A stretch of 61,872 bases of DNA from Erythrobacter sp. (lineage in GTDB: Bacteria > Pseudomonadota > Alphaproteobacteria > Sphingomonadales > Sphingomonadaceae), in the NCBI GenBank assembly GCA_024642565.1, contig JAHEAV010000018.1, positions 1 to 61,872 on the forward strand. Direction: 5' to 3'. The position numbers and the translations under genes are program-made. The notes under the pieces are model-generated. The model had not been told where the DNA came from. It saw only the letters and a program-made list of their open reading frames with translations, and searched no databases. Below, one piece after another: positions 43,996-51,724 of this stretch (position 1 is its first letter; every line of letters starts with the position of its first letter).

Positions 43996-44906
43996 CAGAA
44001 GTACCCTTCCTGCTTCTTCTTCTCCATCCCTGCGCCGCCATCATCCTGGTCGATCACCCGGCCCTGGCGTTCGCTGGTCGTGGCAAGCAGCATTTCCTGC
44101 ACCACTTCGGCCAAGGTGGCCGCTTCGCTCTCAACGGCGCCCGTCAGCGGGAAGCAGCCCAGTGTCCGGAAGCGGATGGATCGTTCGGTAATTTCCGGAC
44201 GCCGGCCCATGACCTTTTCCAGCCGATCCAGATCATCGGCCATGAACAATCCGCCATCATGAATATAGGTCGGGCGCCGGGCCGCGAAGTAGAGCGGCAC
44301 AATTTCGATGCTTTCGGCCATGATATATTGCCAGATGTCGAGTTCGGTCCAGTTGCTAAGCGGGAACACGCGGATGCTTTCGCCCTTGGCCATTTTTGCA
44401 TTGTAGAGGTTCCACAACTCCGGCCGCTGGTTCTTCGGGTCCCATCCGTGGGCGTTGCTGCGGAAGGAGAAAATCCGTTCCTTGGCGCGGCTTTTTTCTT
44501 CATCGCGCCGCGCCCCGCCAAAAGCGGCATCAAAACCGTAATGGTCCAGCGCCTGCTTCAGGCCTTCTGTTTTCCACATATCGGTGTGGACCGATCCGTG
44601 ATCGAAGGGATTTATTCCGCGGCTCTGCGCTTCAGAATTATGCCACACGAGCAGGTCCATACCCGCATCGCTGGCCGCCTTTTCGCGCAGATCATACATG
44701 TCGCGGAACTTCCATGTCGTATCAACGTGAAGCAGCGGAAATGGCGGCGGTGCGGGATAGAAGGCCTTTTTCGCCAGATGCAGCATCACAGCGCTATCCT
44801 TACCCACCGAATAGAGCATGACCGGCTTACGGGCTTCGGCCACCACTTCACGCATGATGTGGATGCTTTCGGCTTCGAGCCGTTCGAGGTGGGTCAGGCG
44901 GTGCAT
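43995..44906 (-). CDS. cysD: sulfate adenylyltransferase subunit 2
   Basis: CysD is the PP-loop catalytic subunit that joins sulfate and ATP into APS. The 303-residue protein starts [20 protein letters not shown] and has the PP-loop [20 protein letters not shown], the [20 protein letters not shown] block, [17 protein letters not shown] and the C-terminal [20 protein letters not shown]. It is the first gene of cysD-cysNC-cysQ. Repeats at 44995-45019 upstream may be a control site. Confidence 0.97.
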   Translation of the reverse strand: MHRLTHLERLEAESIHIMREVVAEARKPVMLYSVGKDSAVMLHLAKKAFYPAPPPFPLLHVDTTWKFRDMYDLREKAASDAGMDLLVWHNSEAQSRGINPFDHGSVHTDMWKTEGLKQALDHYGFDAAFGGARRDEEKSRAKERIFSFRSNAHGWDPKNQRPELWNLYNAKMAKGESIRVFPLSNWTELDIWQYIMAESIEIVPLYFAARRPTYIHDGGLFMADDLDRLEKVMGRRPEITERSIRFRTLGCFPLTGAVESEAATLAEVVQEMLLATTSERQGRVIDQDDGGAGMEKKKQEGYF

Positions 44907-44994
44907 CGGGTTCCGATATCGGTTGATCAGGTAACCGTGCAGCTAGTCAAGTGCTGCGGTAAGGGAAACTTAGATTTGCTTTTTCGCGGACAAG

Positions 44995-45019
44995 TTGCCT
45001 GAGTCTGCCTGTCAGGCAA
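44995..45019. promoter_or_regulatory. triple-half-site element upstream of the cysD operon
   Basis: TTGCCTGA (44995-45002), TGCCTG (45006-45011) and the inverted TCAGGCAA (45012-45019) lie about 90 bases upstream of the cysD start. The last two also form TGCCTG-T-CAGGCA. The pattern suggests a regulator binding site; no known site matches by eye. Confidence 0.4.
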
Positions 45020-45109
45020 ACCTAAGGTTGACGAATCCGCGCAGATAGTGGCAAGCGGCTGGCGAAGTTGCTGTTGTGGCCAGTTCGGCCTAACCGGCAC
45101 ATTGCGCGA

Positions 45110-45183
45110 GCGGGTATAGCTTAGTGGTAAAGCCCTAGCCTTCCAAGCTAGTGATGCGGGTTCGATTCCCGCTACCCGCTCCA
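45110..45183 (+). tRNA. tRNA-Gly(TCC)
   Basis: The cloverleaf is complete: acceptor arms GCGGGTA and TACCCGC, anticodon stem CTAGC/GCTAG with loop CTTCCAA (anticodon TCC at 45142-45144), T-arm GCGGG TTCGATT CCCGC, and an encoded CCA after the discriminator T. It reads GGA and GGG glycine codons. Confidence 0.96.
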
Positions 45184-45205
45184 GCCGCATTCTTGCACCA
45201 ATCAT

Positions 45206-45238
45206 GAAAAAGGCCGCCTGCATCGCTGCAAGCGGCCC
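45206..45238 (-). terminator. terminator of the TonB-dependent receptor gene
   Basis: On the minus strand, GGCCGC-TTGCA and TGCAG-GCGGCC form a stem with one mismatch and a GCGA loop, followed by TTTTTC. It starts 24 bases after the receptor stop. Confidence 0.78.
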
Positions 45239-45261
45239 CTTCACCGTATGGATTTGCCTTC

Positions 45262-47829
45262 CTAGAACTTCGTGCGAACGGTGACGCCGTAGGACCGTGG
45301 TTCCTGGATAAAGGCCGAACGCGATCCCGTACGAAGCACCGTATTAAAGGTAACGCCCCGGGTCACTTCGTTGGTCAGATTGTTGACAAAGGCTTCAATC
45401 TTCCAGGCATCATCCTGCGATCCGATGCCGGCGCGCAGATTGATTTTGACCGTCCCGTCCTGAATGTCGAATGGCAGCAGAGCGGCCTTGTCAACTGCGG
45501 CCTGAACACCGCCAGCAGCGGTAATTTCCGCACTAGTCGGCAACAGGATAGCCTGCGTGGATGTGCGCTGGTCACTTTCCATGCGAACCTGGCCGTTGAT
45601 CGAGAATTCCAGACTATCCCCGATGGGGCGCTTGTAAGCGGCCCCTACGATCCCCGTCACCGGCGCAGCGTTGGTTAACTGCTGGCCGCACAAGGCCACG
45701 ACATTGACCGCAGTCTGTTTCCCGGAACAATCCCGCGGGTATTTCGCATCGAGAATTGTGAGGCCGCCTGTGATGGTGAAATGATCGTCCGGGCGAATAA
45801 CCGTTTCGATTTCCACACCCTTGGTGTTGGCCTTGGGCACATTGAAAGTCTGGAACTGGGCACCTGTAAATTCGAGAACCTGGAAATTCTTGAACTTCTC
45901 GACGAAGGCCGCAACGTTGAGGGTTACGGCGTTGTCCATCATCCGGGCTTTCACCCCGACTTCATAGGCATCCACCAATTCCGAAGCGAAGCGTGGGTCT
46001 GCTCCGCCAGCTGCGGCGGTCGAATCGAGGTTGAACCCACCTGACTTATAGCCATGCGTGAAGCTGGCATAGGAGTTGATTTCGGGCGTCAGTTCATAGG
46101 CCAACTTGCCCGTGTAGATCAGCTCGTTATCCTTGAACTTTGCGGCGAATGTGCGTGGCAAAGGAAATGCTGCCGCAGCCGGCAAATTGGCGGGCGCGGT
46201 AAAGGCGAAGCAGCCCGTACCGAACACATTGCTGATCAGCGGAGCGGGTACGGCACCAGCACCGATAGCGGTCAGGATCGCCGGACAAATGGCATTGTTG
46301 TTGTTGCCTTGGCTGAATGAACCGTCCTTGCTTTCGTCCGAATAACGCAGGCCTATGCTGACCTTCAGGCCTTCGGCGATTTCCAGAGTGTTATGCGTAA
46401 AAAGCGACCAGCTCTTGCTGTTCTGCGCATAAATATTGGTATTCGTCGTGCCCGCCGGATCACGCCCGCCAGCAAAGATGGACAGGGGATTCGCGCCCAG
46501 AGCGCCGCCAGTTGGCCCGTAGAACAAGGCGCCGATCAGCTCGCCATAATCCTGGCCCAAGGCAAAGTTGACAGTCTGCGAAATGTCTTCCTTGGAATAA
46601 TAGGCACCGACCATCCATTCGAGCCTGTCGTCGAACGCATTGCCTTGAACCCGCAGTTCCTGAGTCATGGTCTTGATCGAGACATAGTTGCCGGTGACAT
46701 CAAATACATCGAGGCCGGAGAAATCGGAATCATAGGCTTCGAAGGAATTGAATTTACGATAGGAACCAATGTAGATCAGATCTGCCGCCGCCCCGAGGGG
46801 CACCTCGAGTTCGCCGGTTACGCCCCACAGCTTGGTGCGGGTATTGGGCACAGAATTTGCCGTGGCGATGCGATTGTCGACCGCGGCCTGGCCACCGTTC
46901 ACATCGTTGACGCCGATAGCGACGTCTGGGCCAGCCATACCGCCCCGCGCACCCAACCCGACGGCGGAAAACAAGCCGAAAGTTTCAACCGGTGATTGCA
47001 GGACTTCCAGAGCAGCACCGAACGGGGCCACGCTCTTTGCATAATCTGCGACTATGCGGCCCTTGATTCCGCCTTCGGTTTCCCAGCCGACCTGGCCGCG
47101 AACCAGATACTGGTCAGCACCGTTGGAATCGCCAAGTTCCTTGCCGGTGCGGTCGACAATGGTCATGAAACCATCGCGCTTGCGATAAGCGCCGGTCAGG
47201 CGAACAGCGACGGTATCCTTGACCACAGGCAGATTGATGGCGCCCTGGACATTGTAGAGGTTGCGATTGCCATAAGTGGCATTGGCAAAGCCGCCGAATT
47301 CGCTCAGGTCAGGGCGCACATTGGTAATGTTGAGTGCGCCTGCCGACGTATTACGGCCAAACAAGGTGCCTTGTGGGCCGCGCAGGACTTCGACCCGTTC
47401 CACATCGACAAATTCCGACAAGGCGATGCCGGGGCGTGATTGATACGCTCCATCGACGAAGATGCCGACGGCGCTTTCGAAACCAATGTTGTTGGAAGTC
47501 GTGCCGACACCGCGAATGCGCAGCACCACCGACGCGGAAGCAAGCTGCGCGTTCGAGCTCGAAAAGCTCGGCGATACCTGCGTGATATCCTGCACATTGA
47601 CGACGCCCTGCGCTTCGAGTTGAGCGGGGCTAACGGCGGTAACAGCAAGAGGGATCTGCTGCACATCCTGCGCACGGCGCTGGGCGGTCACGATAATGAC
47701 ATCATCGCTTCGCGTAGATTGGGATTGCGTTGTCGCGCTGCCTTCATCAACCGCGGCCTGTGCATAAGCTACATTGCTTGCCAGTGTTGCCAAGGCAATT
47801 GCGGTCGTACTCGAAAGTATTTTCTTCAT
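45262..47829 (-). CDS. TonB-dependent receptor
   Basis: An 855-residue outer-membrane receptor. It has a signal peptide (ILSSTTAIALATLASNVAYAQ), a TonB-box-like region (DDVIIVTAQRRAQDVQQIPL), a plug domain (VLRIRGVGTTSNNIGFESAV, then VEVLRGPQGTLFGRNTSAGA) and a beta-barrel ending in an aromatic residue (VRTKF). ATG at 47829 was chosen because of AGGGGAAC upstream. The sequence style is that of sphingomonad TBDRs, so substrate (iron chelate, vitamin B12, glycan or aromatic compound) is open. It would take energy from TonB/ExbBD encoded at 54-57 kb. Confidence 0.95.
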   Translation of the reverse strand: MKKILSSTTAIALATLASNVAYAQAAVDEGSATTQSQSTRSDDVIIVTAQRRAQDVQQIPLAVTAVSPAQLEAQGVVNVQDITQVSPSFSSSNAQLASASVVLRIRGVGTTSNNIGFESAVGIFVDGAYQSRPGIALSEFVDVERVEVLRGPQGTLFGRNTSAGALNITNVRPDLSEFGGFANATYGNRNLYNVQGAINLPVVKDTVAVRLTGAYRKRDGFMTIVDRTGKELGDSNGADQYLVRGQVGWETEGGIKGRIVADYAKSVAPFGAALEVLQSPVETFGLFSAVGLGARGGMAGPDVAIGVNDVNGGQAAVDNRIATANSVPNTRTKLWGVTGELEVPLGAAADLIYIGSYRKFNSFEAYDSDFSGLDVFDVTGNYVSIKTMTQELRVQGNAFDDRLEWMVGAYYSKEDISQTVNFALGQDYGELIGALFYGPTGGALGANPLSIFAGGRDPAGTTNTNIYAQNSKSWSLFTHNTLEIAEGLKVSIGLRYSDESKDGSFSQGNNNNAICPAILTAIGAGAVPAPLISNVFGTGCFAFTAPANLPAAAAFPLPRTFAAKFKDNELIYTGKLAYELTPEINSYASFTHGYKSGGFNLDSTAAAGGADPRFASELVDAYEVGVKARMMDNAVTLNVAAFVEKFKNFQVLEFTGAQFQTFNVPKANTKGVEIETVIRPDDHFTITGGLTILDAKYPRDCSGKQTAVNVVALCGQQLTNAAPVTGIVGAAYKRPIGDSLEFSINGQVRMESDQRTSTQAILLPTSAEITAAGGVQAAVDKAALLPFDIQDGTVKINLRAGIGSQDDAWKIEAFVNNLTNEVTRGVTFNTVLRTGSRSAFIQEPRSYGVTVRTKF

Positions 47830-48157
47830 AAAGTTCCCCTCCATTTTCTTCTTTTTGCATGGCCGATCGTTTCAAAATGCGCCGGAGCCATTGCTTATTT
47901 CAAGATATGTCACGCTCTGGCAATATTGTGCAATCGGAACTAGGTTGCGCATTGCAATCTTGCGTAGACAGTGTGGCTTTGCGGTACCAATTGGCGCCAT
48001 GGGATAATCGCCAATGTCGAAACAGTCTTGGCCGGGTATGGTCGGGTATAGCCGGGTATGGCGGCTTATAGCCGGACGTACTGGACCTTGAATCCGGCAC
48101 GTCCGGCGCGACCCGAAAGGCAAATTCCACCCTTCGAAACGCAGTCTATAACACCCT
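47830..48157. other. 328-base intergenic region upstream of the TonB-dependent receptor
   Basis: No gene is seen here. It holds the ribosome site (AGGGGAAC) of the receptor, AT-rich patches suggestive of a promoter, and the 10-base phased repeats at 48031-48080. Both flanking genes (panC, receptor) read on the minus strand and panC is closed by its own terminator. Confidence 0.5.
48031..48080. repeat. five 10-base direct repeats, helically phased
   Basis: Units begin at 48031, 48041, 48051, 48061 and 48071. The first three follow GYCGGGTATR (first and third are identical); the fourth and fifth keep GCsG and the TA near the end. Ten bases is close to one helical turn, so a protein could bind one face. 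It lies about 200-250 bases upstream of the receptor start. Confidence 0.75.
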
Positions 48158-48190
48158 GAAAAACCGCCGTATGTCCCCTACTCATGCGGC
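48158..48190 (-). terminator. terminator of panC
   Basis: On the minus strand GCCGCATG and CATACGGC pair (one mismatch) around a 9-base loop, and GGTTTTTC follows. It starts 26 bases after the panC stop codon. Confidence 0.65.
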
Positions 48191-48215
48191 ACGCATTGCG
48201 GTCTGGCGCGTGGCG

Positions 48216-49103
48216 CTATCCGTTGGTCGCAGCATCTGCCGAGGGTGCGGCGCGAATAGCCAGATTGTCGATCAATCGTGTGCCGCCAATCCGTGCAGCG
48301 ACAAGCAGACGGGCCGGTTCATTCGCAAGCATTCGCAGCGGCGCAAGGCTATCCGCGTCGGCCAGGCCAGCATAGTCAACGCCGCCGAACCCGGCGGCAA
48401 TCAAAGTTTGTTCAAGTTCAGCCAAAGCTGCGGATACATCATGACCTGCTTCGATCCGATCTTTCGCATTCCGCATCGCGCTGGGAAGTATCGCGGCGGT
48501 TTCCCTGTCTTGCACCGATAGGTAACGGTTGCGGCTGCTCATGGCCAGACCGTCGGCCTCACGCATGGTCGGGATGCCTGCGATCTGGTCAGCATGAGGG
48601 AAATTCAGGTCAAGGTCCCGCGCCATTCGGCGGATCACTGCCAATTGCTGCCAGTCTTTTTCACCAAAGCAAGCGACATCGGGGCGAACCTGATTGAATA
48701 ATTTGCATACCACGGTAGCGACCCCGTCGAAATGGCCGGGCCGGCTTGCCCCGCAGAAATTGGCGCTAACCCCGGCTACGGCAATGGATGTGGCGAATCC
48801 ATCGGGATACATTTCGTCCACTGCCGGCGCCCACAGCAGCGTTACACCTTCGGCTTCGAGCATTGCCGAATCCGTTTCCAGCTGGCGCGGGTAAGCGTCC
48901 AGATCTTCGTTCGGCCCGAATTGGGTCGGATTGACGAAGATTGATACGCAAACGTGATCCGCGCGCTGCCGCGCCGCCCGGACCAGAGCCAGATGGCCTT
49001 CGTGAAGCGCGCCCATGGTCGGCACCAGCGCCATGGTGCTGCCATCGCTGCGCAGTGCAGCAACACTATTTCTCAACATGTCGAGCCGGTTGATGGTTTG
49101 CAC
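48216..49103 (-). CDS. panC: pantothenate synthetase
   Basis: PanC joins pantoate and beta-alanine with ATP to give pantothenate, the coenzyme A precursor. The 295-residue protein has the nucleotide-binding HIGH-like block VPTMGALHEGHLALVRAAR, then VSIFVNPTQFGPNEDLDAYP, and the second ATP motif MSSRNRYLS. The start is GTG at 49103, with GGAGGG 8 bases upstream; upstream in-frame codons overlap the divergent mipZ promoter region and are rejected. It is divergent from mipZ. Confidence 0.95.
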   Translation of the reverse strand: MQTINRLDMLRNSVAALRSDGSTMALVPTMGALHEGHLALVRAARQRADHVCVSIFVNPTQFGPNEDLDAYPRQLETDSAMLEAEGVTLLWAPAVDEMYPDGFATSIAVAGVSANFCGASRPGHFDGVATVVCKLFNQVRPDVACFGEKDWQQLAVIRRMARDLDLNFPHADQIAGIPTMREADGLAMSSRNRYLSVQDRETAAILPSAMRNAKDRIEAGHDVSAALAELEQTLIAAGFGGVDYAGLADADSLAPLRMLANEPARLLVAARIGGTRLIDNLAIRAAPSADAATNG

Positions 49104-49191
49104 GGCGCGGAACCCTCCGATAAGAGCAGTGACTACGCCTCCTAGCCTTGGGCGGCGTGCAAAAACAACCGATCCTGTTGCTGAAGGACAA

Positions 49192-50016
49192 ATGCTGACC
49201 GTGCCCGAGAACCGATCCCCGCACCGGATAACTTTCGCCAACGAAAAGGGCGGGACCGGCAAATCCACCACGGCCGTGCATGTGGCGGTTGCCCTGGCCT
49301 ATCGCGGCGCGAAGGTGGCGGCGATCGATCTCGATCCGCGCCAGCGGACGTTTCACCGATATTTTGAAAACCGCAGCGAGACAGAGGCGCGGCGCGGGAT
49401 CACGTTGCCCGGCGCTCAAGTCGAAGTTTTCACCGGTGAAAGCGTGGAGGAATTCGAAGATCTAGTCCGGCAAGTGGGCAAAGGTGCCGATTTCCTGATT
49501 GTTGACACTCCGGGGCGTGATGACCCCTTTGCCCGCCATGCCGCGACCGAGGCCGATACGCTGGTTACACCGCTCAACGACAGTTTTGTCGATTTCGATC
49601 TGATCGGTCAGGTCGATGCGGAAAGTTTCAAGGTTCGCCGTCTTAGCTTTTACGCGGAGCTGATCTGGGAGACTCGCAAGAGCCGGGCAATTGCCCGGCG
49701 GCAGGAAATCGATTGGGTAGTGGTCCGCAATCGCACGGGTCATGTTGAAGCGCGCAATATGCTGCGCATCGAAAAGGCGCTGACGGAACTCAGCAAGCGG
49801 GCCGGTTTCCGCGTGGCCAAGGGCCTGTCCGAACGTGTGATCTACCGTGAATTGTTTCCGTCAGGCCTGACACTTCTGGACAAGGGGCATCTGGGCGAAT
49901 TGGGGACGAGCCATCTGGTGGCGCGGCAGGAAATGCGTAGTCTGCTGGCCGGTCTCAAGCTGCCACAAGGCGATCATTCGCCGGTAGGCAGCCAACCTGA
50001 CCTGGCAATTGCATGA
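49192..50016 (+). CDS. mipZ: division-site positioning ATPase MipZ (ParA family)
   Basis: MipZ forms a gradient from the chromosome pole and keeps the FtsZ ring at mid-cell in alphaproteobacteria. The 274-residue protein has a deviant Walker A at residues 19-26 (KGGTGKST), the VAAIDLDPRQRTFHRYFENR block unique to MipZ, and FLIVDTPGRDDPFARHAATE. ATG at 49192 follows GAAGGAC. It is followed with a 4-base overlap by a DnaJ-domain gene, an order seen in alphaproteobacteria. Confidence 0.94.
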   Translation: MLTVPENRSPHRITFANEKGGTGKSTTAVHVAVALAYRGAKVAAIDLDPRQRTFHRYFENRSETEARRGITLPGAQVEVFTGESVEEFEDLVRQVGKGADFLIVDTPGRDDPFARHAATEADTLVTPLNDSFVDFDLIGQVDAESFKVRRLSFYAELIWETRKSRAIARRQEIDWVVVRNRTGHVEARNMLRIEKALTELSKRAGFRVAKGLSERVIYRELFPSGLTLLDKGHLGELGTSHLVARQEMRSLLAGLKLPQGDHSPVGSQPDLAIA

Positions 50017-50294
50017 TTCGTCTTCTGATAATTGCCGCAGTGCTGTCGATCGGATGCAAAGTGGTGGCGGGACGCTGGCCCTGGGCCTATCTTGACACCA
50101 TGAGCACCCGCCAACGGGCCCGGCAACGCGCCCGTAACCTTTTGGGCGTTCGCCCGGCGGCGTCGCGGCAAGAAGTGATGGAAGCGCACAAGCGGTTGGT
50201 GGCGATGGTTCACCCTGATCGTGGCGGCACCAATGCGCAGGTGCATGAAGCCAATGCGGCCCGTGATTTGTTAATTGACGGATCGCCCGAATAA
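50013..50294 (+). CDS. short DnaJ-domain protein (membrane-anchored, Tim14-like)
   Basis: A 93-residue protein with an N-terminal membrane helix (MIRLLIIAAVLSIGCKVVAG), then a short J-domain with the HPD motif in KRLVAMVHPDRGGTNAQVHE. Such proteins stimulate DnaK near the membrane, by analogy with mitochondrial Tim14. It overlaps mipZ by ATGA, so its synthesis is coupled to the division protein; a functional link is only inferred. Confidence 0.88.
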   Translation: MIRLLIIAAVLSIGCKVVAGRWPWAYLDTMSTRQRARQRARNLLGVRPAASRQEVMEAHKRLVAMVHPDRGGTNAQVHEANAARDLLIDGSPE

Positions 50295-50309
50295 GACTGA
50301 GGAATTGGC

Positions 50310-51713
50310 ATGCGTCACGTTTTCGATCCTACCGTCCTGCGCGAATATGACATTCGCGGCATCATTGGCCAAACTCTGGGAACGGACGATGCCCGCGCAA
50401 TCGGGCGCGGCTTTGCGACGCTGCTTAAACGGGCGGGCGGATCGCGGATCGCCGTTGGTTATGATGGGCGCATCAGTTCGCCCATGCTCGAACATGCTTT
50501 GGTGGAAGGGATCAATGCCAGTGGCTGCGATGCTGTTCGCATCGGGATGAGCGCCACTCCCATGCTCTATTATGCCGAAGCTTCAGCCGAAGATATTGAT
50601 GGCGGCATTCAGATAACAGGCAGCCACAACCCCGCCAATTACAATGGCTTCAAGATGGTATTTCAGGGGCGTCCGTTTTTCGGGGATGATATTCTCAGGC
50701 TCGGTCGGATGGCCGAAGCGGGCGAGTGGGACGATGGAACCGGTACGATAGAGTCGCGCGATATCCTCGGCGAGTATGTCGAGCGTCTGCTCATCGGCCT
50801 CGACGGGATCGACCCCGCCATCCTCGGCGGACTGCGCATCGGCTGGGATGCGGGCAATGGGGCGGCTGGTCCGGCTCTGGAAGCCTTGGCCGCGCGCCTT
50901 CCGGGGGAGCATCATCTTCTCTTCACGCATGTCGACGGTAACTTTCCCAATCATCATCCAGACCCGACGGTCGAAGCGAATCTGGAGGATCTGCGGGCAT
51001 TGGTCGCGGCAAAGAAGCTCGATTTTGGAGTAGCTTTTGACGGTGATGGCGATCGGATCGGTGCTATTGACGGCCAGGGCCGGGTCATCTGGGGCGATCA
51101 ATTGCTGATGATCTATGCCGAAGATCTGCTGCAGCGGATGCCGGGATCGACGATTATCGCCGATGTGAAGGCCAGCCGCGCACTTTTCGACAGCATTGCA
51201 GCGCAAGGCGGCAACCCGCTGATGTGGAAAACCGGGCACAGCCTGATTAAGTCCAAAATGAAGGAAACTCATGCCCCACTGGCCGGCGAAATGAGCGGCC
51301 ATGTGTTCTTTGCAGATACGTATTACGGATATGACGATGCCTTATATGCCGGCATCCGGTTAATTGCTGCGGCCGCACGGCTGGGCAAATCGGTGACTGA
51401 ACTGCGCAGCGCCATGCCGGCCATGTTCAACACACCGGAATTGCGGTTCCAGGTCGATGAAAGCCGCAAGTTTGCGGCCATCGAAGAGGTCAAGCAGCGC
51501 CTGTCCGGCACCGATGCACAGGTCGATGGCACGGACGGGGTGCGGGTTAGCAATGCGGATGGATGGTGGCTGCTTCGCGCCTCCAACACGCAGGATGTAT
51601 TGGTCGCCCGAGCCGAAAGCGATACTGAAGAAGGGCTTGCGCGGTTGATGGGGCAGATCGACAAACAGCTCGCCGCCTCTGGCCTGGAGCGTGGGCCCCA
51701 AGCGGGGCACTGA
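50310..51713 (+). CDS. phosphomannomutase/phosphoglucomutase
   Basis: A 467-residue alpha-D-phosphohexomutase that interconverts hexose-1- and -6-phosphates to feed polysaccharide and LPS synthesis. It shows REYDIRGIIGQTL, the phosphoserine loop TGSHNPANYNGFKMV, the metal loop FDGDGDRIGAIDG, the sugar loop GEMSGHVFFADTYYGYDDAL and a C-terminal phosphate-binding RASNTQDVLVARAES. It lies 15 bases after the DnaJ-like gene. Confidence 0.93.
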   Translation: MRHVFDPTVLREYDIRGIIGQTLGTDDARAIGRGFATLLKRAGGSRIAVGYDGRISSPMLEHALVEGINASGCDAVRIGMSATPMLYYAEASAEDIDGGIQITGSHNPANYNGFKMVFQGRPFFGDDILRLGRMAEAGEWDDGTGTIESRDILGEYVERLLIGLDGIDPAILGGLRIGWDAGNGAAGPALEALAARLPGEHHLLFTHVDGNFPNHHPDPTVEANLEDLRALVAAKKLDFGVAFDGDGDRIGAIDGQGRVIWGDQLLMIYAEDLLQRMPGSTIIADVKASRALFDSIAAQGGNPLMWKTGHSLIKSKMKETHAPLAGEMSGHVFFADTYYGYDDALYAGIRLIAAAARLGKSVTELRSAMPAMFNTPELRFQVDESRKFAAIEEVKQRLSGTDAQVDGTDGVRVSNADGWWLLRASNTQDVLVARAESDTEEGLARLMGQIDKQLAASGLERGPQAGH

Positions 51714-51724
51714 GCGGTTTGGCG

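Noticed and set aside
48031-48080. CRISPR array
   Set aside because: Units are 10 bases and contiguous with no spacers; no cas genes in the window.
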